A stretch of DNA of 64,000 nt, taken from NCBI RefSeq assembly GCF_024496085.1, contig NZ_CP101751.1, positions 2,170,001 to 2,234,000 on the forward strand, in the 5' to 3' direction. Position numbers and translations under genes: made by a program. This document shows, one piece after another, positions 44,275-52,520 of the stretch. Numbering within the stretch: position 1 is the first letter of the stretch; each line of letters starts with the position of its first letter. The notes below the pieces were generated by a model. It worked only from the letters and a program-made list of their open reading frames with translations, did not search any database and had not been told where the DNA came from. Source of the DNA: Flavobacterium cerinum (GTDB lineage Bacteria; Bacteroidota; Bacteroidia; Flavobacteriales; Flavobacteriaceae).

Positions 44275-44544
44275 TTATTCAAATTTAATATAAGGACGGC
44301 TATAATCAATGTCTTCTTTGAATAAATCTATACGATTTGGCAAATTGTCAGGAAAATATTTTGCTCCAGGTAGTGAGTTTTTAATCTTTTGCCATTCACG
44401 ACTGCGGATACCTGGAATTACATAATCAAAATCGGAACTTGGTCCAGCGGTACCAGATGCACGGCTTCCGACAAGAAAAATAGGTCTTCCTATTCTTGCA
44501 CAAGCATTTGTAATTCTATGTTCTCCGCCTTCTTCAATTTCCAT
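44275..44544 (-). CDS. Nucleotidyltransferase-fold domain, likely orphan polymorphic-toxin tip
   Basis: 89 residues. Compact Pol-beta nucleotidyltransferase core: FLVGSRASGTAGPSSDFDYVI gives the GS motif and the D-x-D pair 13-15 residues later, and NRIDLF the third carboxylate, so all catalytic residues are present. Much shorter than a complete enzyme and lacking any secretion or Rhs/PT domain, as expected for a displaced toxin C-terminal domain. It could alternatively be an antitoxin/toxin like MNT-type proteins. The DUF5958-like gene follows after 10 bases. Confidence 0.65.
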   Translation of the reverse strand: MEIEEGGEHRITNACARIGRPIFLVGSRASGTAGPSSDFDYVIPGIRSREWQKIKNSLPGAKYFPDNLPNRIDLFKEDIDYSRPYIKFE

Positions 44545-44634
44545 TTTTTCAAATAATATTAACTAATGTCAAAGTAGAATATTTTTTTGTAAATTATTAG
44601 TCTTTTGTTGTACTGGGAGTTGTATTGGCTTTCG

Positions 44635-44729
44635 CCCCGATAGTACGGATTTAAATATGGACTTTTGTAAAGTAGTGGGTTAAGAGGTGTCATAATCGAA
44701 TATCTGATGCCGCTTTTGTTGTGTTTTAA
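44635..44729. repeat. Intergenic repeat flanking a toxin-immunity pair, copy 2
   Basis: Second copy of the repeat at 43305-43400, same orientation. Together they bracket the nucleotidyltransferase/DUF5958 gene pair. Confidence 0.7.
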
Positions 44730-44758
44730 TAAGAATGGATAATTGTTTCACAGTTTGA

Positions 44759-45277
44759 TCAATATTGCTTTTTCTGACTATTCAATAAACTGACAAGATC
44801 AATCGAATTAAAGTTCGTGTTGTCGAAACTTTCATTAGTTCTTGAAATCAAAGATATATTAATTCTTGGAATCAATTCTAAATCTCCAGGTTTTACTGGG
44901 AATGAATCGGTTTCAGTATTATAAATAGGATAAGTAACTAACAAATAATTTGTTTCTTCAGGATTTGAAAGATTTATTTTATCATAAACATAAAATCCTT
45001 TTTTAGCTAAAGAATCAAAGTCTCGGAAATATTGATTCAAATTCTCAGGATCGAAATCAACTATTGCTTGTATTAAATTGGTATTTCGGCCATTTTCAAA
45101 CCTTTCAGGCAATTCATTAACAATGTTATGAAATTCATCATTTTGATTGTTTTCTTCATATAGAAAATTTGGTAGTATTCCACCAGCAGATGCTACTATG
45201 CACAAACGATTATATGGGTCAGTGAAATACCAATTTATGTCTAGGAAAAATTGTTCCGTAGAATTGTCAATATCCAT
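44759..45277 (-). CDS. Probable immunity protein for the deaminase tip
   Basis: 172 residues, acidic, cytoplasmic (FFLDINWYFTDPYNRLCIVAS, AIVDFDPENLNQYFRDFDSL, LVTYPIYNTETDSFPVKPG). Its start ATG shares a base with the stop of the upstream deaminase gene (TAATG), so it is translationally coupled, the usual arrangement for toxin and immunity. No family firmly recognised. Confidence 0.62.
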   Translation of the reverse strand: MDIDNSTEQFFLDINWYFTDPYNRLCIVASAGGILPNFLYEENNQNDEFHNIVNELPERFENGRNTNLIQAIVDFDPENLNQYFRDFDSLAKKGFYVYDKINLSNPEETNYLLVTYPIYNTETDSFPVKPGDLELIPRINISLISRTNESFDNTNFNSIDLVSLLNSQKKQY

Positions 45278-45654
45278 TATCCAAATACGTTTCTACAGTT
45301 TTTACATCTTCTTATAGTTTGACCTGTTCGCGGTCTTATTGCCCGAGTAAATATTAAGTCAGCAATTGGAATACTGAGACGTTGTGAGATTATTTGATTA
45401 GAAGCTCTGACTTCACAGCAACATCCGACATAATTATCATATCCTTTTTTACCAAGTGGAGCAATTTTTATTAATTCCCTTTCTAATTTACTACAAATTG
45501 GATCTGGTACGTTACCGCTATGATCTACAGCTTGAAGTTCTCGATGTTCAACACCGATTATTGTTGCGGGTAATTTATTTGACCTTTTGTGTTTTGCAAA
45601 TAAATTTTCTGAAAACTTTCTAAGTCTTCTGTTTAAACTTTTTGATCCTGACAT
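45277..45654 (-). CDS. Deaminase-fold domain, likely orphan polymorphic-toxin tip
   Basis: 125 residues. YDNYVGCCCEVRASNQII supplies a C-x-E zinc/catalytic motif, and TIRRCKNCRNVF the C-x-x-C pair about 50 residues later, the layout of the cytidine-deaminase-like toxin families (YwqJ/BURPS668-like). The basic N-terminal part (SLNRRLRKFSENLFAKHKR) may be the remnant linker. No delivery domain, so it is a detached toxin tip or a small stand-alone toxin. Immunity gene overlaps its stop. Confidence 0.65.
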   Translation of the reverse strand: MSGSKSLNRRLRKFSENLFAKHKRSNKLPATIIGVEHRELQAVDHSGNVPDPICSKLERELIKIAPLGKKGYDNYVGCCCEVRASNQIISQRLSIPIADLIFTRAIRPRTGQTIRRCKNCRNVFG

Positions 45655-45862
45655 TATTATTAGTTGTAAAGTTTAGTATGTTTAATGCCAACATTGTTTT
45701 AAACGAAACTTTCTCCTTATTTATTTCGTAAAAAGTTATATAGCTATATTTTATAGATCCACAAGGAAGCAATTTATAAACAAGAAAGCAATACGTGTTT
45801 TTACCTAATTTTATATTGTAAAATAAAAGTTAATAGAAATTAATTTGACTAAGATTTTGTAA

Positions 45863-46375
45863 ATGAGATATATCCTGGAAACCAATCGTCTTATATTAAG
45901 AGAATTAAATCCAAACGATGCGAAAAGTTTTTATGACTTAAATTCAAATCCCAACGTAATAAAATATACCGGAAATGTCGTTTTTAAGAATGAGGAAGAA
46001 GCAACAGAATTTCTTGTAAATTACCAGGACTATAAATTGAACGGGTACGGAAGATGGGCGGTAATACTCAAAAGTACAAATACATTTATTGGATGGTGCG
46101 GACTAAAATTCGACGGAGTTGAAAATGAAACAGATATTGGGTTTCGTTTCTTTGAAGAAGAATGGGGTAAAGGATATGCAACAGAAAGCGCCATAGCTTG
46201 TCTGCAATACGGATTTGAAAAACTAAAATTGAAACGTATCATTGGGAGAGCAATGAAAGCGAATATTGGATCAATAAAAGTTCTTGAAAAAATCGGTCTT
46301 GAATACGAAAGGGATACATATCTGGATGGAAAAGATGCTGTAATCTATAAAATCGAGAAACCCGATAGCCGATAG
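45863..46375 (+). CDS. GNAT N-acetyltransferase (RimJ/RimL-like)
   Basis: 170 residues: [17 protein letters not shown] at the start, [20 protein letters not shown], then [20 protein letters not shown] (acetyl-CoA pyrophosphate loop) and [20 protein letters not shown]. Typical acetyltransferase of ribosomal-protein or small-molecule type. Substrate unknown. Independent gene; terminator shared with the tRNA that follows on the other strand. Confidence 0.9.
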   Translation: MRYILETNRLILRELNPNDAKSFYDLNSNPNVIKYTGNVVFKNEEEATEFLVNYQDYKLNGYGRWAVILKSTNTFIGWCGLKFDGVENETDIGFRFFEEEWGKGYATESAIACLQYGFEKLKLKRIIGRAMKANIGSIKVLEKIGLEYERDTYLDGKDAVIYKIEKPDSR

Positions 46376-46413
46376 TGCGGATTTATAATTCGTGTTTACA
46401 AAAAATGACAATA

Positions 46414-46444
46414 AAAAAAGCCCTGAAATTATTTCAGGGCTTTT
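46414..46444 (-). terminator. Rho-independent terminator shared by tRNA-Ser and the GNAT gene
   Basis: AAAAGCCCTGAAA and TTTCAGGGCTTTT form a strong stem. On the minus strand it is followed by a T tract, placing it just after the tRNA; it can also act for the plus-strand acetyltransferase. Confidence 0.85.
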
Positions 46445-46450
46445 GTAAAG

Positions 46451-46538
46451 TGGCGGAGAAAGAGGGATTCGAACCCCCGGACCTGTTACAGTCAACAGTT
46501 TTCAAGACTGCCGCAATCGACCACTCTGCCATTTCTCC
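46451..46538 (-). tRNA. tRNA-Ser (anticodon TGA), CCA encoded
   Basis: On the minus strand GGAGAAA (46532-46538) pairs with TTTCTCC as acceptor stem, followed by G and an encoded CCA (46451-46453). D-arm AGAGTGG, anticodon loop CTTGAAA (anticodon TGA) between GCAGT and ACTGT, a long variable arm as in class II tRNAs, and a T-arm with GTTCGAATCC. Reads UCA-type serine codons. Confidence 0.97.
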
Positions 46539-46724
46539 AATAAGTCGCAAACCGTATCGGTATTGCGGTTGCAAATATAGTAAGCTTTTTTATTTCTGCA
46601 AATCTTTTTTTGTAAAAAAATAAAGATCATTTCGTAAGAAAAGTGTTTTGTTAAAGTCGGCCTTAAATACCGAAACTATGGTATCTTTGAAAAACCGATC
46701 GCTAATCGCCGGAATGAATTGCAT

Positions 46725-47606
46725 ATGAAAACTTTAAAAGTGACCTTTTTTCTGTTAAGTCTTACCGTTCTTTTTTGCTGTAACGATAAAAAAGAACTGC
46801 CGGTTTTGTTCCAATTACCTAAAAAATTAAAAGAAGTATCCGGAATTACAACTACCGACGGCGGTAAAAGCCTGTGGGTAATTGAAGACAGCGGCAATAA
46901 AAATAAAATTTACCAACTCAATAGGGAAGGGGATTTACAGCATACAGTAACGGTTGCCAATGCGACTAATACCGATTGGGAAGATCTGACCACCGATGAT
47001 CAGCATAATATTTATATCGGGGATTTCGGGAATAATGATAATATCCGAAAAGATCTGGTAATTTATAAAGTTAATGCAGCCGATTTAGGAAAAGAGGAGG
47101 CCGATGCAAGCGCAAGTATTCATTTTTCATATCCGGAACAAAAAGCTTTTCCGCCTAAAAAAACGGAATTATGGTATGATGTGGAAGGTTTCTTTTTCTG
47201 GAAGGATAATTTCTATCTGTTTACCAAAAACAGAAGTAAAGGATTTGACGGAACTACTTTTTTATATCGGGTGCCGAATAAACCCGGTACACATAATGCC
47301 AAATTAATGGGATCGTTTAAAACCTGTAATATCTACAATCATTGCGCTATAACCGGTGCAACGATCAGTCCGGATGGGAAAAAGGTAGCATTGCTGAGTC
47401 ATACTAAAGTATGGTTGTTTGAAGATTTTAAAAATGACGATTTCTTTAACGGAAAAATGACACGTTTGGAACTGAATCATATGTCACAAAAAGAAGCCAT
47501 TACCTTTACAGATAATGGCACTTTGATTATTGCGGATGAAAAAGTCAAGAAAAACGGTGGAAATGTCTATGAAGTTTCGGTACAAACATTAAAATCCAAA
47601 TCCTAA
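46725..47606 (+). CDS. Beta-propeller lipoprotein
   Basis: About 293 residues from the ATG at 46725 (MKTLKVTFFLL); a TTG two codons upstream is less likely. Lipoprotein signal with LFCC. The body looks like a six-bladed propeller of the SdiA-regulated/phytase-like kind (VSGITTTDGGKSLWVIEDSG, YIGDFGNNDNIRKDLVIYKV, GATISPDGKKVALLSHTKV). Probably surface or periplasmic; ligand unknown. Its 3' end overlaps the convergent phosphoesterase gene by 18 bases. Confidence 0.75.
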   Translation: MKTLKVTFFLLSLTVLFCCNDKKELPVLFQLPKKLKEVSGITTTDGGKSLWVIEDSGNKNKIYQLNREGDLQHTVTVANATNTDWEDLTTDDQHNIYIGDFGNNDNIRKDLVIYKVNAADLGKEEADASASIHFSYPEQKAFPPKKTELWYDVEGFFFWKDNFYLFTKNRSKGFDGTTFLYRVPNKPGTHNAKLMGSFKTCNIYNHCAITGATISPDGKKVALLSHTKVWLFEDFKNDDFFNGKMTRLELNHMSQKEAITFTDNGTLIIADEKVKKNGGNVYEVSVQTLKSKS

Positions 47607-50600
47607 ACCGAAGGCAATACGACTGTCTTCCGTACTTCTGAAATACGTTACACGGGCTGTAATCACATTTAGTCCGTTCAGCCATAAACCGCCACCATAG
47701 GAATTATGCCATTTATGGGAATTCTGACCGTCAAGCCAAACGCGACCGTAATCGAATCCGCCAATCATACCAAAGGTCATCGGAATGATACTTTTACGGA
47801 TTTTTCCGAGTGTAAAACGCAAGTCGGAACTCTGATAAAACGCCTGTTTTCCTAAAAAGCGTTCGTTACGGAAGCCGCGAATATCATGATCACCACCAAT
47901 GGTCGCACCCTGGTAGAATTCAAAATTATTATTCATTAAAAACTTTCCTTTTAAAATCGTAGCCAATACCAGATTCCCTTTCGGATCGATTTTATGATTA
48001 AAGTTGATTTTACTTTCCAGATACGGGAAATTACGATTGGTTTCCGACAGGTTCATTTTCCAGCTTCCCAATATCGAAAATCCCATTCCCATTGTAGGCA
48101 ACGAAGGATTGTCGTAATTGTCAAAACTGTATTTAAAATTTAATCCGGCAAACTGAAGGTTTTCAAATACTTTCGGGTTGATTATCCCCGGAATATTGAT
48201 ATAGCGGTTTTGTGTATCTTCTACTTCAATGTTTTCGAAAGTGGCTTCGATTAACATATCACTGCCGTTTCGACCTACTTTCCGAAGTGCCGGAGCTGCT
48301 TTATACGATTGAATTCGGACACGGTTATAATCCATTCCGAGTGTCTCATCCTGATTGTCTGTTTCGTTGCCGTATCCGAAATGATTGATGGCAAAATTCG
48401 GACTCGTAAAACGGGCTTCAAATTCAAATTGCCAGTCACGAATTACTTTGGTTACAACGGCATTATACGTTAACTCAAAACCATTTGTTGCAAAATAATA
48501 ATTGGCTTTAAAACCATGCATACTGGAAAAAGGAGCGCGGTTAAATCCGTTTATCGTATAAGAACCGACCATCCCGAGTTTAAAACCGTCATCCGGATTA
48601 TAACCGATTGTCGGTAGGCTGTTAAAAGCGTTATATTTCGGTTTTTTATAATCGTATGAGTTGATCTCGTAATCATCGGTCAGGAATTTACGGGTTTTAT
48701 GATCGATGTTAAAGGTGTTTTCCTTGGATTTAAAATCATATACAATTACTTTTTTTCCGTTTTCGATCGTGTAATTGTCATGATTTTGTCCACCCAGTAA
48801 TCGGATTTTGATTTTCGATTTTCCGTTGCCTTTTACATCAAACTGATCATCGTCATTTAATCCGTAGATCCAGATTTCTTTCGTTTCGCTATCCGGATAC
48901 GTTTTGGTGCTAACCAACTCTTCACCGCTGTTTTTTATTCTGTAATTCGAAACGGTAACCGCTCCGTCTTGCGACCGGTCGATTATAAATTTGTCTTTTT
49001 TATCCGTTCCTACTACTAATACGGTTTTGTGTAATACCTTGTAATATTCGGATGCATATTGTTCTAAATGGGTTTTACGGACTTTTAATTTCTTTTTGAT
49101 GTCTTCAATTGTCTCGTCTTTTACTTCTTCCGGTAAATTCGAAAAAGCAGATTCGATTGCGGCATCAGTAAGATTTTCATTGATATAGCGCGCCTGAGCG
49201 ATCCAGTCATTTTCGGTGGCATTGGCTGCAAAAGCCAGATCCATCGGATACGGTTCCATATTAAACCATTTTACACTGCGGATATTTTCACTGTAGCCTT
49301 GCATATGACGTAAAGCCGGAACACGCATTAAAGGTGTTAACAACGCTCCGTCGTATTTACTGAATGCCTGATCGCGGTCTCTCGGAATCGGACGATATAC
49401 AATATGATTTCCGTCTTTATTTTCGGCCCATCTCCATTGATCACTATGTCGGTCCCAATCGCCGATTAGCATGTCAAACAAACGGGCTTTGATATATTCT
49501 GATTCGTTGATCTTGTATTTTTCGTCCTTTTTTAAATTTTTGAACACGTCATCGGTACCGACAATAGCATCAGATTCTCCGAAACTTTCCAATGTCGTAT
49601 GACCGTCACTCGGACGTTCTTCTACCATATACAACTCATCACCGAAGCGATCGTTAAAGTTGCCTAATGCCTGTTGTTTCGGGATATAATACAATTTCGG
49701 ATTGGTATAGCTTACGCCAACGGGTTTTGCCAGGTTGCCTACCATAAACGGGATATAGGGATGGGATGAGGTGTAGAAATCGAGTAAGAAATTTTCGGCA
49801 AAGGTATCTTCAAAATCATTTTCAATAAACTGATCTTTAAAGGCAACGGATTGCAGAAAACGGGAAGCACTCTTTTTTAAAGCCCGCATTACGAATTCGG
49901 TACCGTTTTTATCCTTTAATCGCAAGGATTTGGATTGATGTCCGCCACCGGCACGTACGGGTTTTAATCCGCCCATTAAGGTGTCGAGTGTTGCAGTTGG
50001 AGCGGCAATTGGCATGCTGTAGTATTTGCGATAATGCTCGCCCCATAAAAAACGATATAAACCGCTTTTATCCGTCATTTTTTCCGTGTAAATAGCGGCT
50101 TTGGTTATGGACGGAAAGGAATTCGGATAGGTTGCTGCTATAGCTTCCGGGGCCGGTTTAATGATCGATTGTTGGTATAATATGGTGTTTTGTTTGTCGA
50201 AAAAAGTTAATGTTACCGCTCCGTTATTGTGAAAATTCAGTTTAGCAAAACCATTGTCACCATAGGAAAAGTCATTTGGAAAGATAGTTCGGGCGGCTTC
50301 TCTTTTTGAAGCGGAACCGGTGATGATCTGTTTGATGTTATCGTGTTCGATATACTGCAAATTATGATCATGACCGGAAACAACGATGATATTGTCTTCG
50401 CCCTGAATCAAGGCTTTGATCCGTTTGGTTAGTAGGGTATATTGTTTGTTTTGTAGATCCTGCGGACTAATACCGGATGTTTTTCGGATCAGATTGATCA
50501 AGGAACCGACAAACGGTAGTGGGATGTCTTTTTCCAATGGAAAGAGTTCTTTTCGCAACGAATATTGCCCGCCATGCGAACCGTTGCTCATTAACGGATG

Positions 50601-51308
50601 ATGGATCGCTAATACAATGGTTTTATCCTGATTTTTGTTGATAAGGCTTTCCAGCTCTTCAAAAAAATCTTCGCGGGTTTTAATATTACAATTGTCATTG
50701 ATGTTGGGATGTTGGTCCCAGTCTTCTAAAAACCATTCGCTGTCTACAGTGATCATTGTAATACGATCATTCAATTTGATATCGTCAATCGGACAGCCTT
50801 TTCGCGGTAAAAATCCTTTTTTGTCTTTCAGATAATCAATAACATATTTTTCCTGACGTTCCAATCCTTTTACGCCGCTATACCAATCGTGATTGCCCGG
50901 AATAAAGATTGTTTTGCCTTCGAAGAGCTTCGCCATCTGTAACTGATTGTCTAACTTTTGACGTGCCAGTTGCTGGGCAGCCTGATCTTTGGCATCCGGA
51001 AATCCGTAGGGATAAATATTATCACCTAAAAATAATAAGGTAGTATTTTTATTCGCGCTTTTTAACTGAGTTTCCAGTGCCAGAAGTGTCTGTTTTCCAT
51101 TGGCTTCATCCGAATTTCCGGCATCGCCAACCAAATAGAGCTGATAATCGGAATTATCGTTTATTGTTTGATTATCAATCGGATTCGTCAGGTTTTTTCC
51201 GGTCTGAAGCGTATGTGTGGCACATGACTGAAATAATAATGCAAACAGTATATACTGAAACAGTACATTATTTCGTTTCTTATCGATACTTAACCAAAAC
51301 AATTTCAT
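47589..51308 (-). CDS. Metallophosphoesterase fused to an outer-membrane beta-barrel
   Basis: 1239 residues. Lipoprotein-type signal (FALLFQSCATHT). N-terminal calcineurin-like phosphoesterase at about 50-400 with LYLVGDAGN, LFLGDNIYPYG, IPGNHDWYSG, AIHHPLMS and VVSGHDHNLQY, so all metal-binding blocks are present. A long middle region (about 430-850, with DWDRHSDQWRW and YRPIPRDRDQAF) has kinase-like features seen in related Bacteroidota proteins. The C-terminus (about 930-1239) is a BamA/TamA-like surface-antigen barrel (GGDHDIRGFRNERF, ending FGLGFGF). It would display the enzyme at the outer membrane. Divergent from the HD-PycTM gene, with 24 bases between starts. Confidence 0.85.
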   Translation of the reverse strand: MKLFWLSIDKKRNNVLFQYILFALLFQSCATHTLQTGKNLTNPIDNQTINDNSDYQLYLVGDAGNSDEANGKQTLLALETQLKSANKNTTLLFLGDNIYPYGFPDAKDQAAQQLARQKLDNQLQMAKLFEGKTIFIPGNHDWYSGVKGLERQEKYVIDYLKDKKGFLPRKGCPIDDIKLNDRITMITVDSEWFLEDWDQHPNINDNCNIKTREDFFEELESLINKNQDKTIVLAIHHPLMSNGSHGGQYSLRKELFPLEKDIPLPFVGSLINLIRKTSGISPQDLQNKQYTLLTKRIKALIQGEDNIIVVSGHDHNLQYIEHDNIKQIITGSASKREAARTIFPNDFSYGDNGFAKLNFHNNGAVTLTFFDKQNTILYQQSIIKPAPEAIAATYPNSFPSITKAAIYTEKMTDKSGLYRFLWGEHYRKYYSMPIAAPTATLDTLMGGLKPVRAGGGHQSKSLRLKDKNGTEFVMRALKKSASRFLQSVAFKDQFIENDFEDTFAENFLLDFYTSSHPYIPFMVGNLAKPVGVSYTNPKLYYIPKQQALGNFNDRFGDELYMVEERPSDGHTTLESFGESDAIVGTDDVFKNLKKDEKYKINESEYIKARLFDMLIGDWDRHSDQWRWAENKDGNHIVYRPIPRDRDQAFSKYDGALLTPLMRVPALRHMQGYSENIRSVKWFNMEPYPMDLAFAANATENDWIAQARYINENLTDAAIESAFSNLPEEVKDETIEDIKKKLKVRKTHLEQYASEYYKVLHKTVLVVGTDKKDKFIIDRSQDGAVTVSNYRIKNSGEELVSTKTYPDSETKEIWIYGLNDDDQFDVKGNGKSKIKIRLLGGQNHDNYTIENGKKVIVYDFKSKENTFNIDHKTRKFLTDDYEINSYDYKKPKYNAFNSLPTIGYNPDDGFKLGMVGSYTINGFNRAPFSSMHGFKANYYFATNGFELTYNAVVTKVIRDWQFEFEARFTSPNFAINHFGYGNETDNQDETLGMDYNRVRIQSYKAAPALRKVGRNGSDMLIEATFENIEVEDTQNRYINIPGIINPKVFENLQFAGLNFKYSFDNYDNPSLPTMGMGFSILGSWKMNLSETNRNFPYLESKINFNHKIDPKGNLVLATILKGKFLMNNNFEFYQGATIGGDHDIRGFRNERFLGKQAFYQSSDLRFTLGKIRKSIIPMTFGMIGGFDYGRVWLDGQNSHKWHNSYGGGLWLNGLNVITARVTYFRSTEDSRIAFGLGFGF

Positions 51309-51332
51309 AATTTAGAGGATAAAAATTGGCTT

Positions 51333-52520
51333 ATGAATATTATAGAACAAGCTGAAAATTATGTTTTCGCGTTACTCAAAGATAAACTTTCTATTTCATA
51401 TACTTACCATAATTTTAATCATACCGTAAGGGTTGTTAATGCCGTAAAACAACTTGTTGAAAATGAAAAAGTTGATGCGGATACAGCCGAAAAGATTTTA
51501 GTTGCCGCCTGGTTTCATGACGTAGGCTATACGGAAGGGTGTACGGAACATGAAGAATGCGGAACCCGTATTGCAGGGAAGTTTTTACAGGAAAAAGGGA
51601 AAAATCAGGACTATATCGATGAGGTAAAAGACATCATTCGGGTAACCAAAATTGACCGGGAACCGGAAACATTAGCCCAAAAGATTATTAAAGATGCGGA
51701 TTATTTTCACTTTGCCGCAGATAACTATATTGAGTTAAGCGAACTCTTACGGGAAGAATGGAAGCTGACGGGGCAAAAAACGTTTACGGATTTGGAATGG
51801 GCGATCGGAAACAGAAAAATGATGCTCCAATATCACCGGTTTTATACCGATTATGCGAAAGTCAACTGGCAACCCAAAAAAGAAAAAAATTGTATCGAAT
51901 GCCAACGGATTATCCAAAAGCTAACGGAAGAAGGGACTGATTCGAAATCAAAAATCAAAAAAAAGAAACTGGAGAAACTCGAACGACCGGAACGCGGTAT
52001 TGATACGATGTTCCGTGTTACCTTAAATAACCATACGCGATTGAGTGATATTGCCGACAGTAAGGCAAATATCCTATTATCAGTTAATGCGATTATCATC
52101 TCGATTGCGCTTTCTACTTTGGTTCCGAAACTGGACAGTCCGAGTAATGCCCATCTTATTATACCGACTTTTACAATGATTATGTTCAGCGTACTGTCGA
52201 TCATCTTTGCGATTCTGTCAACACGTCCGAAAGTAACCAGCGGAACATTTACCCGTAAGGATATTGAAGATAAAAAGGTAAACCTGTTGTTTTTCGGTAA
52301 TTTTTATAAAATGCCGATCGACGAATACCAATGGGCGATGAACGAACTGATGAAAGATCGCGATTATCTTTATAATTCAATGATCAAAGATTTATACTAT
52401 CTTGGATTGGTATTGGATCGCAAGTATAAATTATTACGGATTACCTATACCATTTTCATGATCGGGATTATCTTCTCGGTAATTGTGTTTGTAATAGCTT
52501 TCCGATCAATTGGTGTTTGA
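51333..52520 (+). CDS. HD-domain protein with C-terminal PycTM-like membrane module
   Basis: 395 residues. N-terminal HD phosphohydrolase at about 20-170: HNFNHTVRV, AAWFHDVGYTEG (HD pair), then HEECGTRIA and IKDADYFHFAA, so metal-binding His/Asp residues are in place. The C-terminal part from about 225 reads FRVTLNNHTRLSDIADSKAN, then three membrane helices (ILLSVNAIIISIALSTLV; IPTFTMIMFSVLSIIFAIL; ITYTIFMIGIIFSVIVFV). This matches the PycTM/DUF5706 effector module of Pycsar defence and cNMP-linked systems. No adjacent nucleotidyl cyclase gene is present. Stop codon directly abuts that of the convergent GAF-protein gene. Confidence 0.82.
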   Translation: MNIIEQAENYVFALLKDKLSISYTYHNFNHTVRVVNAVKQLVENEKVDADTAEKILVAAWFHDVGYTEGCTEHEECGTRIAGKFLQEKGKNQDYIDEVKDIIRVTKIDREPETLAQKIIKDADYFHFAADNYIELSELLREEWKLTGQKTFTDLEWAIGNRKMMLQYHRFYTDYAKVNWQPKKEKNCIECQRIIQKLTEEGTDSKSKIKKKKLEKLERPERGIDTMFRVTLNNHTRLSDIADSKANILLSVNAIIISIALSTLVPKLDSPSNAHLIIPTFTMIMFSVLSIIFAILSTRPKVTSGTFTRKDIEDKKVNLLFFGNFYKMPIDEYQWAMNELMKDRDYLYNSMIKDLYYLGLVLDRKYKLLRITYTIFMIGIIFSVIVFVIAFRSIGV

